A DNA stretch of 64,000 bases from contig JAJEKV010000131.1 in assembly GCA_021234155.1 (NCBI GenBank), positions 928,774 through 992,773 of the forward strand, written 5' to 3'. Positions 47,428 to 58,999 of this stretch are shown here, piece by piece. Both the position numbers and the translations under genes were made by a program. This DNA comes from Isoetes taiwanensis (lineage: Eukaryota > Streptophyta > Lycopodiopsida > Isoetales > Isoetaceae). The notes under the pieces are model-generated. The model did not search any database and had not been told where the DNA came from. It saw nothing but the letters and a program-made list of their open reading frames with translations. The first letter of the stretch is position 1; each line of letters starts with the position of its first letter.

Positions 47428-47770
47428 TTAGAGAGGCTTGCCCATACTTCCCTCGAAACCCACATCCGCTGGCAAGGACTCTTCAATCTTCTTACCAAAG
47501 TCATTGGAGAGTCGAAATTGCATTGCAATGCACTCTAGTTGTCGAGGGGATGCCTTGAAAGCGCATCTGCTACCACATTGAGCTTCCCGCTTGTAGACTA
47601 TATCAAAGTCATATTCTTCGAGGAACTCCATCCATCTCCCGTTGCTGGGATTAAAGGTGTGGTTGCGTGAATACATATTGGAGGCTCGATGGTCGGTATC
47701 CAATTGGAACTTCCTTCCCAAGAGATAGTGCCTCCATATTCTTAATGCCCCGACAGCGCCAAGCAATTCT
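47428..47770 (-). pseudogene. RNase H (inner)
   Basis: GALRIWRHYLLGRKFQLDTDH (RNase H motif region), then RWMEFLEEYDFDIVYKRE, the standard Ty3 RNase H end before the connection to integrase. It degrades the RNA strand of the cDNA hybrid. The frame is lost at about 47,520. Confidence 0.8.
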
Positions 47771-47959
47771 GATCGTCGCGTTGGGCGGCGTGTCGTCGTT
47801 CATCTTTAAAGGAATCATGCGTACCACCGCACGGCTCTTCTTGCATAAGCCTTTGCTTTTTGTGGCTATCTTACTGCATACATTTGCTACAAGCTTATCT
47901 TTCTCGAGGGTGCAAAGGCAAGATAAGGAGAGCCGTCGAGGAGCTTCTTTCAACAATTC

Positions 47960-48720
47960 AAACCTTTTGGGCTTTCACATTGCCAATGCTCTACCCAATC
48001 TTTCACCTTCTACGCCCCGTCCGGTGCACGTTAGCGGGGCTGCTATCTTAACAAAGTTCTTCCGCGAACTTCTGTAGTACCACTGCTAGGCCAAGAAAAC
48101 TTACGACCTGCGTGCACATTCGCCCGTGCCCGGCCCTTTGAATCAACGCCTCAATCTTGGCGGGGGTCGGTCCGAGGATGCCTTACTGCCAGATCACATG
48201 ACCAAGGTATTCCACCTTCTGTTCTTGGTGGCGCCGACAACGAAGGCGTACAACCGGTGCCTCTTCAACTTCTCTAGCACCCTTCTTAAGTGTTGCACGC
48301 GTGCTCTTCAAAGGGATCTCGCTTATACACCAAAAATGTCATCAAAGAAAACAATCACAAAGGTGTCCGGGAACTCCCTCAAGATATCGATTCATGAGCC
48401 TCATGAACGCTAAGTGGGGCATTTGATAAGCCTAAAAGGCATCACCGTGAACTCATAATGCCCATACCGCCGTCAGGCTGGGTCTTGTGGATATCTTCCT
48501 CCTTTATCCGGGTATCGATGATAACCTGACCTTAAGTCGATTTTTGAGAAGATCTTTGCTCCTTGAAGCTGATCCATCAAGTCGCCCGATCTTGGAAGCG
48601 CATACTTGTTCTTAATGGTGTGCTTATTCAACTGCCTATAGTCTATGCACATCCTCAAGGATCCATCCTTCTTCTTGACAAAAAGAATGGGCGCCTCCAA
48701 ACGTAGACACTAGGTCTAAT
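47960..48720 (-). pseudogene. Reverse transcriptase (inner)
   Basis: 48,473-48,700: [50 protein letters not shown]. About 48,330-48,360: the catalytic box reads FVIVFFDDI, so the usual YIDD is FFDD, as in some other plant elements. The stretch after GYH is garbled where related elements read QIRIKEEDI; here the DNA has cggtatccgg instead of cagatccgg. Confidence 0.82.
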
Positions 48721-49129
48721 GAAACCTAGGTCGAAAGCTCACGCAGAATCGCTTCTTCAGCTCAGGCAACTCTAGCGTTGTCATTCTATATATGAGCCTT
48801 GCTTGTAGGCTTTGTTCGGTTCGAAAGTGCTTTATCGCGACCTCGACTCCTATAAGGAGGGAGCTGCTTGATCTCATCCTCGAAAGAGATCGTTGGAACT
48901 CCGTGATCAACTTAGCTATTTGCTTCGGCAGCCTTAAGCTGACATCTTGTCTTCTTTGCTTCCTTCCAATTCGCGCTAATCTCCGCTTGAAGATGTATGC
49001 TACTTGCTCACTCTTGATGCACTTGAACAGTAGTTTTAGAAGACATGCACCTTTGCATGATGATGGGAACAACTTCTTTACCGTTATCTCAATGATCTTG
49101 CCGTTCGGGTGTTGGGAAGGTCACCTTCC

Positions 49130-49600
49130 GCTTCCACAATGCGATAATGGCCCCTCGGCTATCCAAGGTACTCCATACCTATTATCAAGTCAGATTTGGC
49201 GGGTGCCCATTACCTCCCCGGCCCCTTTATCCGGATCTTAATCCCAGAGCAAGTCGATGTCAAAGTTGATTCTTTACCCCGCCTGCGCCTTCTTGCTCCT
49301 TGCTAAGACAACGGGCCTTGGCTTTGACTTTAATGGTTTCAACTTCAACATTTGAACCATTCGGGAGATGCAAAGTTATGGCTACTTCCCTAATCTATCC
49401 GGACTATAAATGACTTGGCCTTGGCCTTTCCTAACCGTGGAAATTACTTTATACCGGGTTTGCTCTCGTATCTATTATGCAAAGATATGACACTCACCCC
49501 GATGTAGTCGTCTGAGGCCTCCCTCGTCAATTGCCAAATGGCCAAAGTGTCCCAATCTCCCAACCTCTAGCTAGCCAGACTCATGACATATGGGCGCGCT
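49130..49600 (-). pseudogene. Aspartic protease region (inner)
   Basis: Placed by similarity to the outer copy (59,050-59,650), where GKYDLIIGMEYLR is readable. On the minus strand here tctgacttgataataggtat and ggagtacctt mark the same IIGMEYL segment (49,165-49,195). I cannot read the D(T/S)G catalytic triad confidently in either copy. Confidence 0.5.
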
Positions 49601-49999
49601 CATTGCCCTATGGCTTTGGCTGAAACACCAAGCAAAGCTGCTTTTTCTATGCACTCTGTCTCTTCTCCTTAAGGGGCATGGCTGTGTAAAGGATCGTGAC
49701 CGCTTTTGGAGTAGTTTGACCCCTTCCTATTTGTCTTTAAAAGATACACCCTTCTTCTCCTGTTTGCTTCCCTTTGATTGCCACTATATGGGGCTCTAGC
49801 CGGTCCTGGGCTGGCCGTCCCTCGGCTGAACGCGCCACGCTTTGCCTTTATCTTGGTAATTTTGCTGCTCTGCCCGCTATTAGGAGGTCCTGTTTCCTTG
49901 CAAACTTATTGCCTTGGACTCCGGCTGATCACGTTTCTGCGGGTTTTATTGCCCTTACAAGCTTGCGGATCTCCTCATTCCAGACCTTCAATGTAGCTT

Positions 50000-52546
50000 T
50001 CCCTTTGCGTGCTTCTCACCTAACTTTGGCACATACAGCCTTAGCCTCATAAATTCCTCACGTATATACGTCTTGACTTGTTGCCTTTGCCGCGAACCCT
50101 CAGAAGCGGCTTAGCATCATCGGACTTGTGCTCTCTTGGGACGAATGGCGCAGAAGGCTTTAGCAAACTTCTTGAACACGCAAGCATCCCCGCTTAAGCC
50201 ATGAGCCTTGCATAGCCCCTTCCACCAAATGCGCGTCTTTGCTCCCTGGGGTTATTTGTTGCCAAGCCACCGCCTTTATCCTTATCCTTCATACCATAGG
50301 CATTTGCCGTTATTCGGCTCATCTCGTCAAGCCAAGCCTGCGCCTCCATGCGACCTTTGTTCTACTTCGAGAATTGCTCGAGCTTCGGCCTTCAAACATT
50401 TCCCAATCGCAGTCTACTTTCTTACGGTAGTCGGAGGTTCTTGTGTCCCTTTTGCCGTCCGTGGGGGGTTCCTCTCCTTTTCGTGCGCTTTCGGACTTGG
50501 TTACGCCCCTTCTTCTTCCTCGAGTCGAGGTCGAATCGAGCTTGAGTAGGAGAGTCCGGCTGGGGGACCTTCCTCTTTGCTCCTCTTCTTGTCTCTATCG
50601 TTCTCAGGAGCTGATGCTTGCGTAAGATTAGCGTTACCACCGAACCTGCTCACGCGTGCGGACTTAAAGGCCTTTATGCGATTCGAGGTCCGTCCTCATT
50701 TGCGATATTTCTTCTTACGGGGTCATTTGTCCAAATTCTTCAAAGTTCCTTTTCCTTGCTTTCGGGCGGGCTCTGTTCCCTGTAAGTTCCCGCGGTTGTC
50801 GTTCTCTGCAAGGGGCCTCTAAATGCATACACAAGTGGTTCATATCTACATGGTTAGTTTTCCTTGCTTTCTTGCATTATTTATGTTTGTTGGCATGGTT
50901 GGGGAACACAAAATATATCAACAAAACATTTATAGTGCAAAGAGAATATTATATTTATATTTTATATTACACTAATACAAAAAATTGCAACTACTGCTAA
51001 TCATTCCATTTATGTTGGGGTAAGATGGATTATCCTCGGGAACTTTTTCACTTGGGCTGTTCCACCGAATGGCCCAAGTTCCTAAGGACATTGGCTGGAG
51101 ATCCACCTGTAATGCTCTTGCCAAATCTTCTATTCTGCGGTGGGAGGTATAAAGGCTGGCATCAGCGACGATCTTCTTACGCCTTTGAAGGTATGGCGGA
51201 AGTCGAAGGCGTCGGTGCTACCTCTTCACCGGGATTGCATGCCGATTGTTAGGGGTAACCGTGCATCTTGGCCGAATCAATCGAGTGCAATCAGCACGAT
51301 ACTCCTTCCCACACCTCGCCTCGAAGGGGTGAACTTGCGGTGGATACTTAGCTATTCTTCCATCCATCAGCGATGGCGTGTAATGGCCCGTAGTGACCGT
51401 TTAGTTGAGGCGGATCCTCGCCCTTTCGGTATCCAGCTGCGGTAATGCGCTTCAAATCATCATCAACCTCCACCGTGGTGAGCCCCGTAGTCTCCGGGTT
51501 CTTTGTCAAGCCCTCCCGAGGGGTGAATACCGCCCCTATCAGGGGAGGTGCTGCTTGAGGGCCAGCTTGCTTGGATTAGGATGTTTGAGGTCGCATAGGC
51601 GGATCCCCATCTAATTTCACGAAGAGCAAAGGAACTCTTCCTCCGTCGGTTTGCATTCCTGCGCCTTGTCTCCTCCATAATCTGCCTGATATTTGCCCAG
51701 GGCGGATGCCTGAGGTAAACTCTCCCGCGTTTCTCTTATGTAAATGTCGGGAGGGGGGGAAGTGGGACTCTCCTCGGACGATGAAGTCGCCCAAGAATGC
51801 GATTGTTGGTGCAAAGAAGTTGGTCGGGCAGCTTTCCCGGTGAACCCTGAGGTTTTGAATGTCGCCAGGAGCGTAAACTCCTCACCTTCTCGACTATAAT
51901 GGAGCTAGGCTTGTGATGCCTAACCCTAACTTGGGGGTGGGCATTCCGAGTCCGAAAACTTCTTCGCCAAGTCTTGCCACTCCCGCCTTTTGTCGCCGCT
52001 CCCTCCGGCCGGGTCGAGCCCGACATAGTCTTCCCTCTTCTTGAATTCTGTTCTTCCGAAGTCTTCACTTCCTTCCCTTCCCGCCTCCCGCTCATTGGTG
52101 AGGAGCCGTTGTTCGCCACTATGGCTAATGGGTCCACGCCCATGGGGGAATGGAGTTCCCCCGCGGTGTTCTCTGACGCCGATTGGGTAAGAAAGATTGC
52201 CGTGGTGGGTGTTCAAAGAGAAGTACTTGGTCCCGGTGGCAGTTTGGACCATTGGCTCGTGTGCGATGCTGGCTTTGTTTGTGATGCAGTATTTGGCGAT
52301 GTTAGGGACATCGTCTAATTACCCTGAGGGGCGTCTAGGAACAAAAATATCCTACACAAGGGGAAAGCTAAGACTAGCCCGGGTTCTACCCTAGCTTGGA
52401 ACTTCAGTCAAGACTCTACTATAAGGCCGGGATGCAAGGTTGCTTGGCGTCTACCTCCTTCTCAAGATCCGGAAGATTTGGCTCCACGTCGGCCTCAGCG
52501 AGCATATTGTTGGCGCCCACCATCTCATGGAAATCGAAGTTGCCAT
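50000..52546 (-). pseudogene. Gag (inner chromovirus)
   Basis: The start ATG is at 52,546 after a 119-base leader from the TATA box. Legible pieces include 51,926-52,252 (frame with GRTEFKKREDY) and the C-terminal CKAHGLSGDACVFKKFAK near 50,160-50,230, which may be a zinc-knuckle-like region. About 51,911-51,919 marks the position into which the same family's outer copy was split. The gag/protease limit is approximate. Confidence 0.6.
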
Positions 52547-52657
52547 TGATTAATTGCGGAAGAGGGTAACAAACGGTTGCAAGAGCCTCGAGGGTTAAAA
52601 AATCGGCTAGAAGGGCAGGAGCAGATTTGTAGGGTGCTATCGAGAAATGGCGGGTCT

Positions 52658-52665
52658 ATTTATAG
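52658..52665 (-). promoter_or_regulatory. Second internal TATA box (inner), before gag
   Basis: TATAAATA on the minus strand, 112 bases before the gag ATG; counterpart of 42,844-42,851. Confidence 0.55.
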
Positions 52666-52854
52666 AAAAGGGGAAACCCTAATTTTTGGATGACTTTGAA
52701 AATTTCCTAGGATTGGGTAATTCTAACTTATCGAGGTCAAAATAGGAGTTTGAGGGACTATATGAGATGCTTGAACAAGGCTAGGTTACCTAAAAGATGC
52801 TATCAAATGAGGTTGAAGGTGACTTTGACAAGTCTGGTGAAGAAATGGTAAGAG

Positions 52855-52917
52855 GTCTCACGGCTTGCTCTCGCTTCAAAACTAACTTTTTGTTTTGCGA
52901 CCGGTATTTTGTGAGAC
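52855..52917. promoter_or_regulatory. Palindromic module (inner), closest to gag
   Basis: gtctcac at the left, gtgagac at the right; the inner stem is cgcttcaaaac..gttttgcg. The outer arms are the same as in the outer element, but the inner stem has different, still complementary bases. Confidence 0.65.
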
Positions 52918-53048
52918 ATCGATCTCATTCGATCAAAGGTGTCCAACTTGGGTAAACTAATGGTGTAAGGGTGATGGGCTCATCAAATTAGGCAGAATCG
53001 ACCCCTTATTTGGTCAATTTGGAGCTGTTTTGGTCAAGTTTGGTAGAG

Positions 53049-53115
53049 GTCTCACGACTTTAGCCTCGCTTCAATACTAACTTTTTAGTTTTGCGACCCG
53101 GTAGCGGTGTGAGAC
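53049..53115. promoter_or_regulatory. Palindromic module (inner), second
   Basis: gtctcac..gtgagac with inner stem cgcttcaatactaa..ttagttttgcg. Confidence 0.65.
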
Positions 53116-53299
53116 ATCATGTCTCGGCTTGCAAATGTCCTATTTCAACTGGAATAAAAGCTAAAACTTATTAATTTGCTCTAATTAACCAAGTTTATGT
53201 CATCAAAGTACACAAAATTGCTCTATATTACAAAATTTTTAATTATTTACAACAAAAGTTTTTCTTGGCGTTCTCCCTTAATGCGGGTCGCCAAGACTC

Positions 53300-54511
53300 A
53301 TGTCTTGTCGCATTAAGGTTACCACTTTTTGGCATGGATAGGGCTGTTGAATCTTAAAATGTTGCACTATCTTTGCCTCCAGCCTCTTGCATTGCCAGCC
53401 GCGCCTCGTCCATTGACTCTAAAAGTCAGATTGCGTAGGCTGCATCACTTCACGCCATAACCAGAGCAAAGGGGCCGCGGGGGAATTAGAGAGACCAGAA
53501 AACAGCGGAAGTGTCTATCTCCCTTAAGCTCTTCTCTCCACCTCCCTTCTATCAGCTTTTCTTCACGGGTGGCGGCTTGGGAACCTTGGAAGCTTGGTGG
53601 TGGCGGCCCTTAAGGTTTCTTTGCTTCGTTGGTCGCCCTCCCTCGATGAACTTAACCACATTTTTCTTCATAATATTTGTTGTAGGCCTCCCATTTCTTC
53701 ATGTAGGCCTCGTGCTCTCTCATCTTCCTCCGTAAATCTTCACCCCTGTCGGTGGCGTAGGCTTCCGGGCGGTCGTGGTTAGTTTCTTTTCTATCCCATG
53801 CCGAGATTTTTCGGGGGTTTCGCGCTTGGTCTTCTTTGGGGTTGCTTTCGGTAGGCTGCTTTCGGGTACTTCACCTTTCGTCGCTGGGTGCTTGGAAGAG
53901 CTTCCACCTGCGGCGTTAGGGTTAAGTCCCCATCCCGAAAAGTGCGTGGGAGGGTTTGGGGGTTCGTCGGGGTTGCGGCTCCTTGATGACTATGTTGGGG
54001 TTCGGCCTCTTCCTTGGCGGGTGGTCCTTCGTTCTCCTTATACCCGCCCACGAACTTCCCTTTTGCTTTCTTCTTCTCTTCTGGCGCCTTTTTGTTCCTC
54101 TTCCTTCCTTTTCCTCTTTTTTGTCTTCCCTTCTCTTCTGCATTTTCGTATTTCCTGATGAACCTTCTAAGGTTTGCTACCTCCGTGGCTCGGACACATC
54201 ACTTGCTCATCACCTTTCGAGGATCTACGTGGATTAGCGTCGAATAGTGCGCTTGTTCTGGCTGGCTGGATCTCAGCTCTATTCCTTCCTCACGCCTCCC
54301 TCGTCTCCTCGTCCATGGGTTGATTGATGTGGCCCTCGTCTGCTCTGCACGCTGGTTGAAGCCCTCAATCGAGATCGGGCGTGTCTTGCTCCTCGTCAGA
54401 AAGGCGAGCGTCCCCTCTGCGAGCCTCTCATGAACATCTTCGAATGATCTCCGCCGATTTTGGTGGCTTCGCTGGCGGCAGCTTCCTTCTTGATCTGTTT
54501 GGTTGGGCCAT
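53300..54511 (-). pseudogene. Extra ORF upstream of gag (inner chromovirus)
   Basis: The minus-strand ATG at 54,511-54,509 opens MAQPNRSRRK. The DNA (atggcccaaccaaacag..aaggaag) lines up with the outer copy's gcccgcacaaagcac..aaggaag with single-base indels, so both descend from a similar H3-tail-like start. Downstream is basic, low-complexity sequence (e.g. 53,922-54,143, rich in Lys/Arg/Glu; 53,791-54,051 with SAKPPKNLGMG). No catalytic domain recognised. It lies between the two module pairs, like its partner at 41,000. Confidence 0.45.
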
Positions 54512-54616
54512 GCTTTTCACCGGATCGTCAATCGGGATAAAAGCGTAGAGATCGCCTAAGTTGGGAAAAGCGGATTTCTAGGGCTTGGACCCGAAAAAAT
54601 GAGGGGGTTCTACATC

Positions 54617-54624
54617 TATTTATA
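54617..54624 (-). promoter_or_regulatory. First internal TATA box (inner)
   Basis: TATAAATA on the minus strand, 106 bases before the extra ORF ATG; counterpart of 40,896-40,903. Confidence 0.55.
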
Positions 54625-54726
54625 GCTTGGGGAATTTTAGGTCAAAACTCAAGTTGCTGCGTTTAACATGCTAAGGCACCAACTTATCTAAAACTTATAC
54701 TTATTTGGACTTTTTTCTACCTATTG

Positions 54727-54793
54727 GTCTCACGGCTTGCGCCTCGTTCCAATACTAATGTTTGGATTCGCGACCGGGCGGTTTTGTGAGAAT
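54727..54793. promoter_or_regulatory. Palindromic module (inner), third
   Basis: gtctcac at the left and a slightly degraded gtgagaatc at the right; the middle has cgttccaatactaa and ggattcgcg. Confidence 0.5.
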
Positions 54794-54915
54794 CTCATAC
54801 ATTTCTAGGGTTTTTAGGTAATTAAAACATGCTATTCTAACTAATTCCTATTTTAGAATTAGCCCTACCACATTATTTTTCTCAAATTCATCATGTTTTG
54901 GTGTTCTTAACCGAT

Positions 54916-54974
54916 GTCTCATAGCTTTAGCCTACCGGCTTCAAAACAAAAATTTAGTTACCCGGATGTGAGAC
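54916..54974. promoter_or_regulatory. Palindromic module (inner), fourth
   Basis: gtctcatagc at the left, gtgagac at the right, with a shortened middle (ccggcttcaaaac..agttacccgg). Confidence 0.55.
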
Positions 54975-55167
54975 CACCTCACTTGGAAATTTTTGGCTCA
55001 TTCTTTTTAATCTTGTTAAATTCCAATTCACCTAATTGTTACTAGCTTAGCATAAACTACAAAGGTGAGAAAAAAATTTTCCCACTTTTTCGAGGCTTGA
55101 GGATCCTATCAAGTTAGTACTTTGGGAACATGGTCGGTGCTTTGCTCTTGGTCTCCAAGAACATTGC

Positions 55168-55180
55168 TCGACGATACCAG
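55168..55180 (-). other. Primer binding site, inner chromovirus (damaged)
   Basis: The minus strand reads tggtatcgtcgagc directly after the LTR, where TGGTATCAGAGC is expected. The lesion is again at CAG. Confidence 0.65.
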
Positions 55181-55181
55181 C

Positions 55182-56730
55182 GTGGCGTCCCCTACTGGGT
55201 AATGCCGGATTGCTCTCACCGTATACAAAGCAGGAGTTCTTCCCCACACCAGCTCCATCGCGTCTGGGGCCCTCCACATATCACTTTGCACGTGCGAGTC
55301 CCGATTGGGAAGAGTGAAGGTGTCATTTGTCCCCTGTCTCCCCGGGGGCCTACCTAGGCTGGCGGAAGCATAAACATACATGTCGGTACCAACAGAATCC
55401 TCCATCCACCCGGAGGGTGTGGTATATCAACATTATCTGCATAGACATTGGTCGGCACATCACATGGGGAATCCTACTGAGGCTCGGACTCAAGGGGTGG
55501 ATCGACGGCTTGGGTCTCGAGTTCATTGCGCATGTAATTCATGGCAATGGATTTGGGCGGGCATAAGAACATGGCATAGGGTTGTCCCTCCCATCCCGCC
55601 CCTCACATTGCACACTTTGCGTAAAGGTCAGTGAAAAGTGTTGGGACTGATTGTAGCCGGATGCATGGCCAGAAGGGCTATTCCACGGGTCTCATCCTCC
55701 CAGTTCGATGGGGGCGGTAGGGATCACTCCCCTCGAGGAGATCTACATTGCGACTCAAGGTGACACAGAGGGCCTTGCGTCATTGGTGAACCTTTGATCG
55801 GAAAGTGTACACCACTTCCGGGTGTCGAGCCCATGCCTGACCCGCGCACTCGGTGGTAAGCCATTAGACCTAGTCACAATGATCCCGGTAGGCCTTACAC
55901 ACCGGGGGATGGATTTCAAGAGTCGAACATGAACCTCCTTCTTAGCCCGGTCGGCCCCTTCACCCACAAACCGGTGTGGCTCTTGTACAAGTAGAATCTA
56001 CAATTGTGCTAGAGAGGCTACTCTGGAGCATCAACTACAAGCTTTGGGGCCTCTACCCCTTCCCAATACAAAGGAGTTCACAGAGATACATCATCCAAAT
56101 ACATCTGGAAAGAGCTAAAAAGAACTAGATCTAATCATAGAGTTAGGTTCTTTAGTTAGTGTCAAGATCTACGATCTAGATAGCTGCTATGGGCAATTTA
56201 ATAGTCTAAACCTACTGATTCTATGACTAGAAGATGGTTTAAGCTATTAAATTGACCAAATACCTGGATCCTTGAGTGGCTCCTCGACTGAGTTCAACCA
56301 TCCTGAAATTTGGCGAATTCCGGGGGCCCGATGGTGCAATTAAACGGCGTCCGGGAGGCGTTTTGGCTCTGGGGCAGCCAAGACTGGAAGACTCTAAAAC
56401 CCTAAGGGCCGAAAAACTAGCAAGCTAGGGTTTCCTACCCTAAATAGACATGGGGTTTAGGCTAGGGTTTCCAATTACCCAATTTGGCATGTGGGATAGT
56501 GGAAAAGCCCCACTGCCTTTAATGGCTAGGTGGCAAAATATGCCAACATGGAAAGGTGTGCCCTCATTAATGTGCACATGTGCATTAATAATATATGAAC
56601 ACTCTAGCAAGTTGCCCCTAGGGCTACTTACGGCTATTCGTTGGCGTTACCGTCGGGATTCGGTGCGGTAATGCGGCGTGGAGCGATGCGATATCGATCT
56701 GGGGGCCAGGTATCGTCTTTGAAACGTCGA
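55182..56730 (-). repeat. 5' LTR of inner chromovirus
   Basis: About 1.55 kb, alignable along its length to 43,576-45,136. The LTR end (ggggacgccac) precedes the damaged primer site. Its outer end (minus-strand tcgacgtttc) lacks a clean TG, probably from local sequence errors, and abuts the GCAT target duplication. Confidence 0.8.
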
Positions 56731-58990
56731 GCATCAAAGCCTAGCCCGATCATCGTGCGGAGAGGAGTATCTACTCCCTCGGCCGACATCGAGAACTTTC
56801 CCGAATGCGGGGAGGGGTCAGGTTCACGAGCTGCTCCACCAAGCTGCGGCAGCCCGACATGGGCGACTTCGCCGCCGGGGGAGCCTCGGACTTTCCTTGC
56901 AAGTGAGGAAGGCCGACACCTACCGGGGAGGCGACCGATATCCAGGCCTATATCCGGCGCAACAAAGGCAAAAATGATGGACGGCCGGGGTCGCCAACGA
57001 AGGGAGGAGTTCACAGCCCTCCAAGAGCGGATGGGGGATCAGGTGGGAGACCACGAGCATCCTAATGCCGAAGTCCTCGATATCACCCCTGCCAAAGGAG
57101 AATCGTCGACCTCGGGGAGGCTGCGACCGCACAATGGAAGAATTACGGGGGCTGACTGAAATTGAGGTCGGCCAGTACGGCAACCGCAAGCCGGAGGCCA
57201 AACAAGCCGGAGAAATGAATAACCCTGGCGGCCAGTCATTCAGGTACTACTTGCCGCTGCTGATGGATGGGAGAATAGCGGTAATTCACGCGCCGGTTCA
57301 GTCGAGGCGAAGAAGGAGTGTTCATGCTGATTGCACTCGAGGCCGGCGGGCATGCTCGAATAGCAACAAATGTCGACTATCTTTGTCTTAGTCAAGAGGG
57401 CAATGGCACTTGACCTCTTCGACCGCCATACCCCAGGCGTCGGTGAGTTTGGCTGATGGCTAGCGGCCCTTACATCCGAAGCGGGGGTAGAAGACTGGTG
57501 AGGGGCCATCTGGGAGGCTCGTCGGCAAAGCATCATCGAGGAACTTGGGTCACTTTCGGTAGGGGCGGTAAAGTTAAAGTTTCTTGAAGACAACCCGTCT
57601 TCACCGGCGATTTCAAGACTAGTTAAACTCTTGATCAGGAGACTTTTTTGTATCTGAAATATTACATGATATATGAATATAAAATCTTATTGCACTTTAA
57701 ATGCTTTGTTGATGTATTTGTGCCCCACAACATAAATAATGCAAGAGAACAAGTAAAACTAATCATATAGCCATGAATTGCTTTGTGGATGCAAAGACTA
57801 GAGGGCCAAACGCTAGTGGGGAACGCCAACCCAGTCCCACCCGGACCACCCCCGCAGGAACCTATTTGAAGATATAGGAACCCATGACCCGAGGAGGAGG
57901 AATAGCCCGGATGAGGACCGGAATTCGAGCGGATAGCAGCATTCATCGGCCCCGCGCAAAGTGGGTTGATTGGGCAACGCCTTCGATTCATGAAACATCA
58001 ACTTCGGGCGGGGAAGAGACAAGAAAAGGGAGCAAGAGAAGGAGATCCTCCGGCGAATCTTCCCACTCAAGTTGGACTCGTGACCAGACTCGGGAAGAGG
58101 GAAGAAGAGGGCTTCGAACTAACGGATGGAAGGCGAGGGAATACCCCTCGAGGGGCGACAAATTAAAGATACGGGGCCTCGACTGAGGAAAGAAGGTAGA
58201 TTCCTCGACCGGGCAATGTATGGAAGGTCTGGAACTGGAAGCGGTTCGGGAGAGAAACAGTCGAGGGATTGGAAGCGAGAGGGCATGGCTGGGCGAAATG
58301 AGCGGAAGTACGAGGAAATGCTTATGGTATGAAGGATAAGGACAAAGGCGAGCAACAACAGCCAACTTGAAAGGAGCCGCTCAGTTTGGTGGAAGGGTTA
58401 TGCAAAGGCACATGGCTTAAGCGGGGATGCTTGTAAGTTGAAAAAGTTTGCTAAAGCCTTCAAAGCGCCATTACGTTAGGGAACATAAGTCCAAAGATGA
58501 TGCAAGCGGTTTTCTGGTTCGCGGCAAGGCAACAAATCAGTCAGAAATAGGAGGAATTCATGAGGTAAAAGTTTATGCGTCGCGAATGGGTTGGGAAAGA
58601 ATCATCGTGAAAGCTATATTGAGGGGGCTGAATGAGGGAGATCCGCAAGCTTGTGAGGGCAATAAACCCTAGGGACTGATGCTCGAAGCTGAATCAAGGC
58701 TATAAGCTCGAGAGTGGGAGGGACCTCGGAATAGCGGCGATGAAGCGGCCAGATACTTCGGGGATAAAGGCAAAGCTGTGAAAGCTATAGCCTGTGGGCA
58801 GCAGTCCCAGTGTCAGCCTAGAACCCTATATGGTGGGAACCAGGGGAAACAGCAGGAGAAGCGGGTGTCCTTCAGGACAAGCAGGAGGGGTCAAACTACT
58901 CCAAAGCAGTGCGATCCTTTTGCAGGCAATGCCCAGGAAAAAAGGCAGGAGTGCATAGAAAAGCGAGTTGTGCTTCAGGTGCTTCTAGCC
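56731..58990 (+). pseudogene. Gag, 3' part (outer chromovirus)
   Basis: Starts gcatcaaagcctagcccg, which continues the outer gag cut at 43,575 (compare the inner gag at 51,911-51,919). 56,980-57,160 contains EEFTALQERMGDQVGDHEHP. About 57,250-57,340 matches the inner gag (gctgatggatggg, gtgctgattgcactcga). 58,420-58,480 holds the CKAHGLSGDAC-like segment (gcacatggcttaagcggggatgcttg). Multiple frame shifts. Confidence 0.6.
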
Positions 58991-58999
58991 AGGCCATAG

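Larger units (their letters stand above)
43576..56730 (-). mobile_element. Inner Ty3/gypsy chromovirus, complete length 13,155 bp
   Basis: Minus strand, bounded by two LTRs of about 1.55 kb (55,182-56,730 and 43,576-45,136). Order in its own direction: LTR, primer site, modules (54,916; 54,727), TATA (54,624), extra ORF, modules (53,049; 52,855), TATA (52,665), gag, protease, RT, RNase H, integrase, chromodomain, about 1 kb of 3' non-coding, purine tract, LTR. It sits inside the gag of a related element. All gene segments are present but broken by many short frame shifts. Confidence 0.88.

Noticed and set aside
50208..50822. Several overlapping plus-strand frames (65-113 codons)
   Set aside because: Antisense shadows of the inner element's gag and nucleocapsid region.
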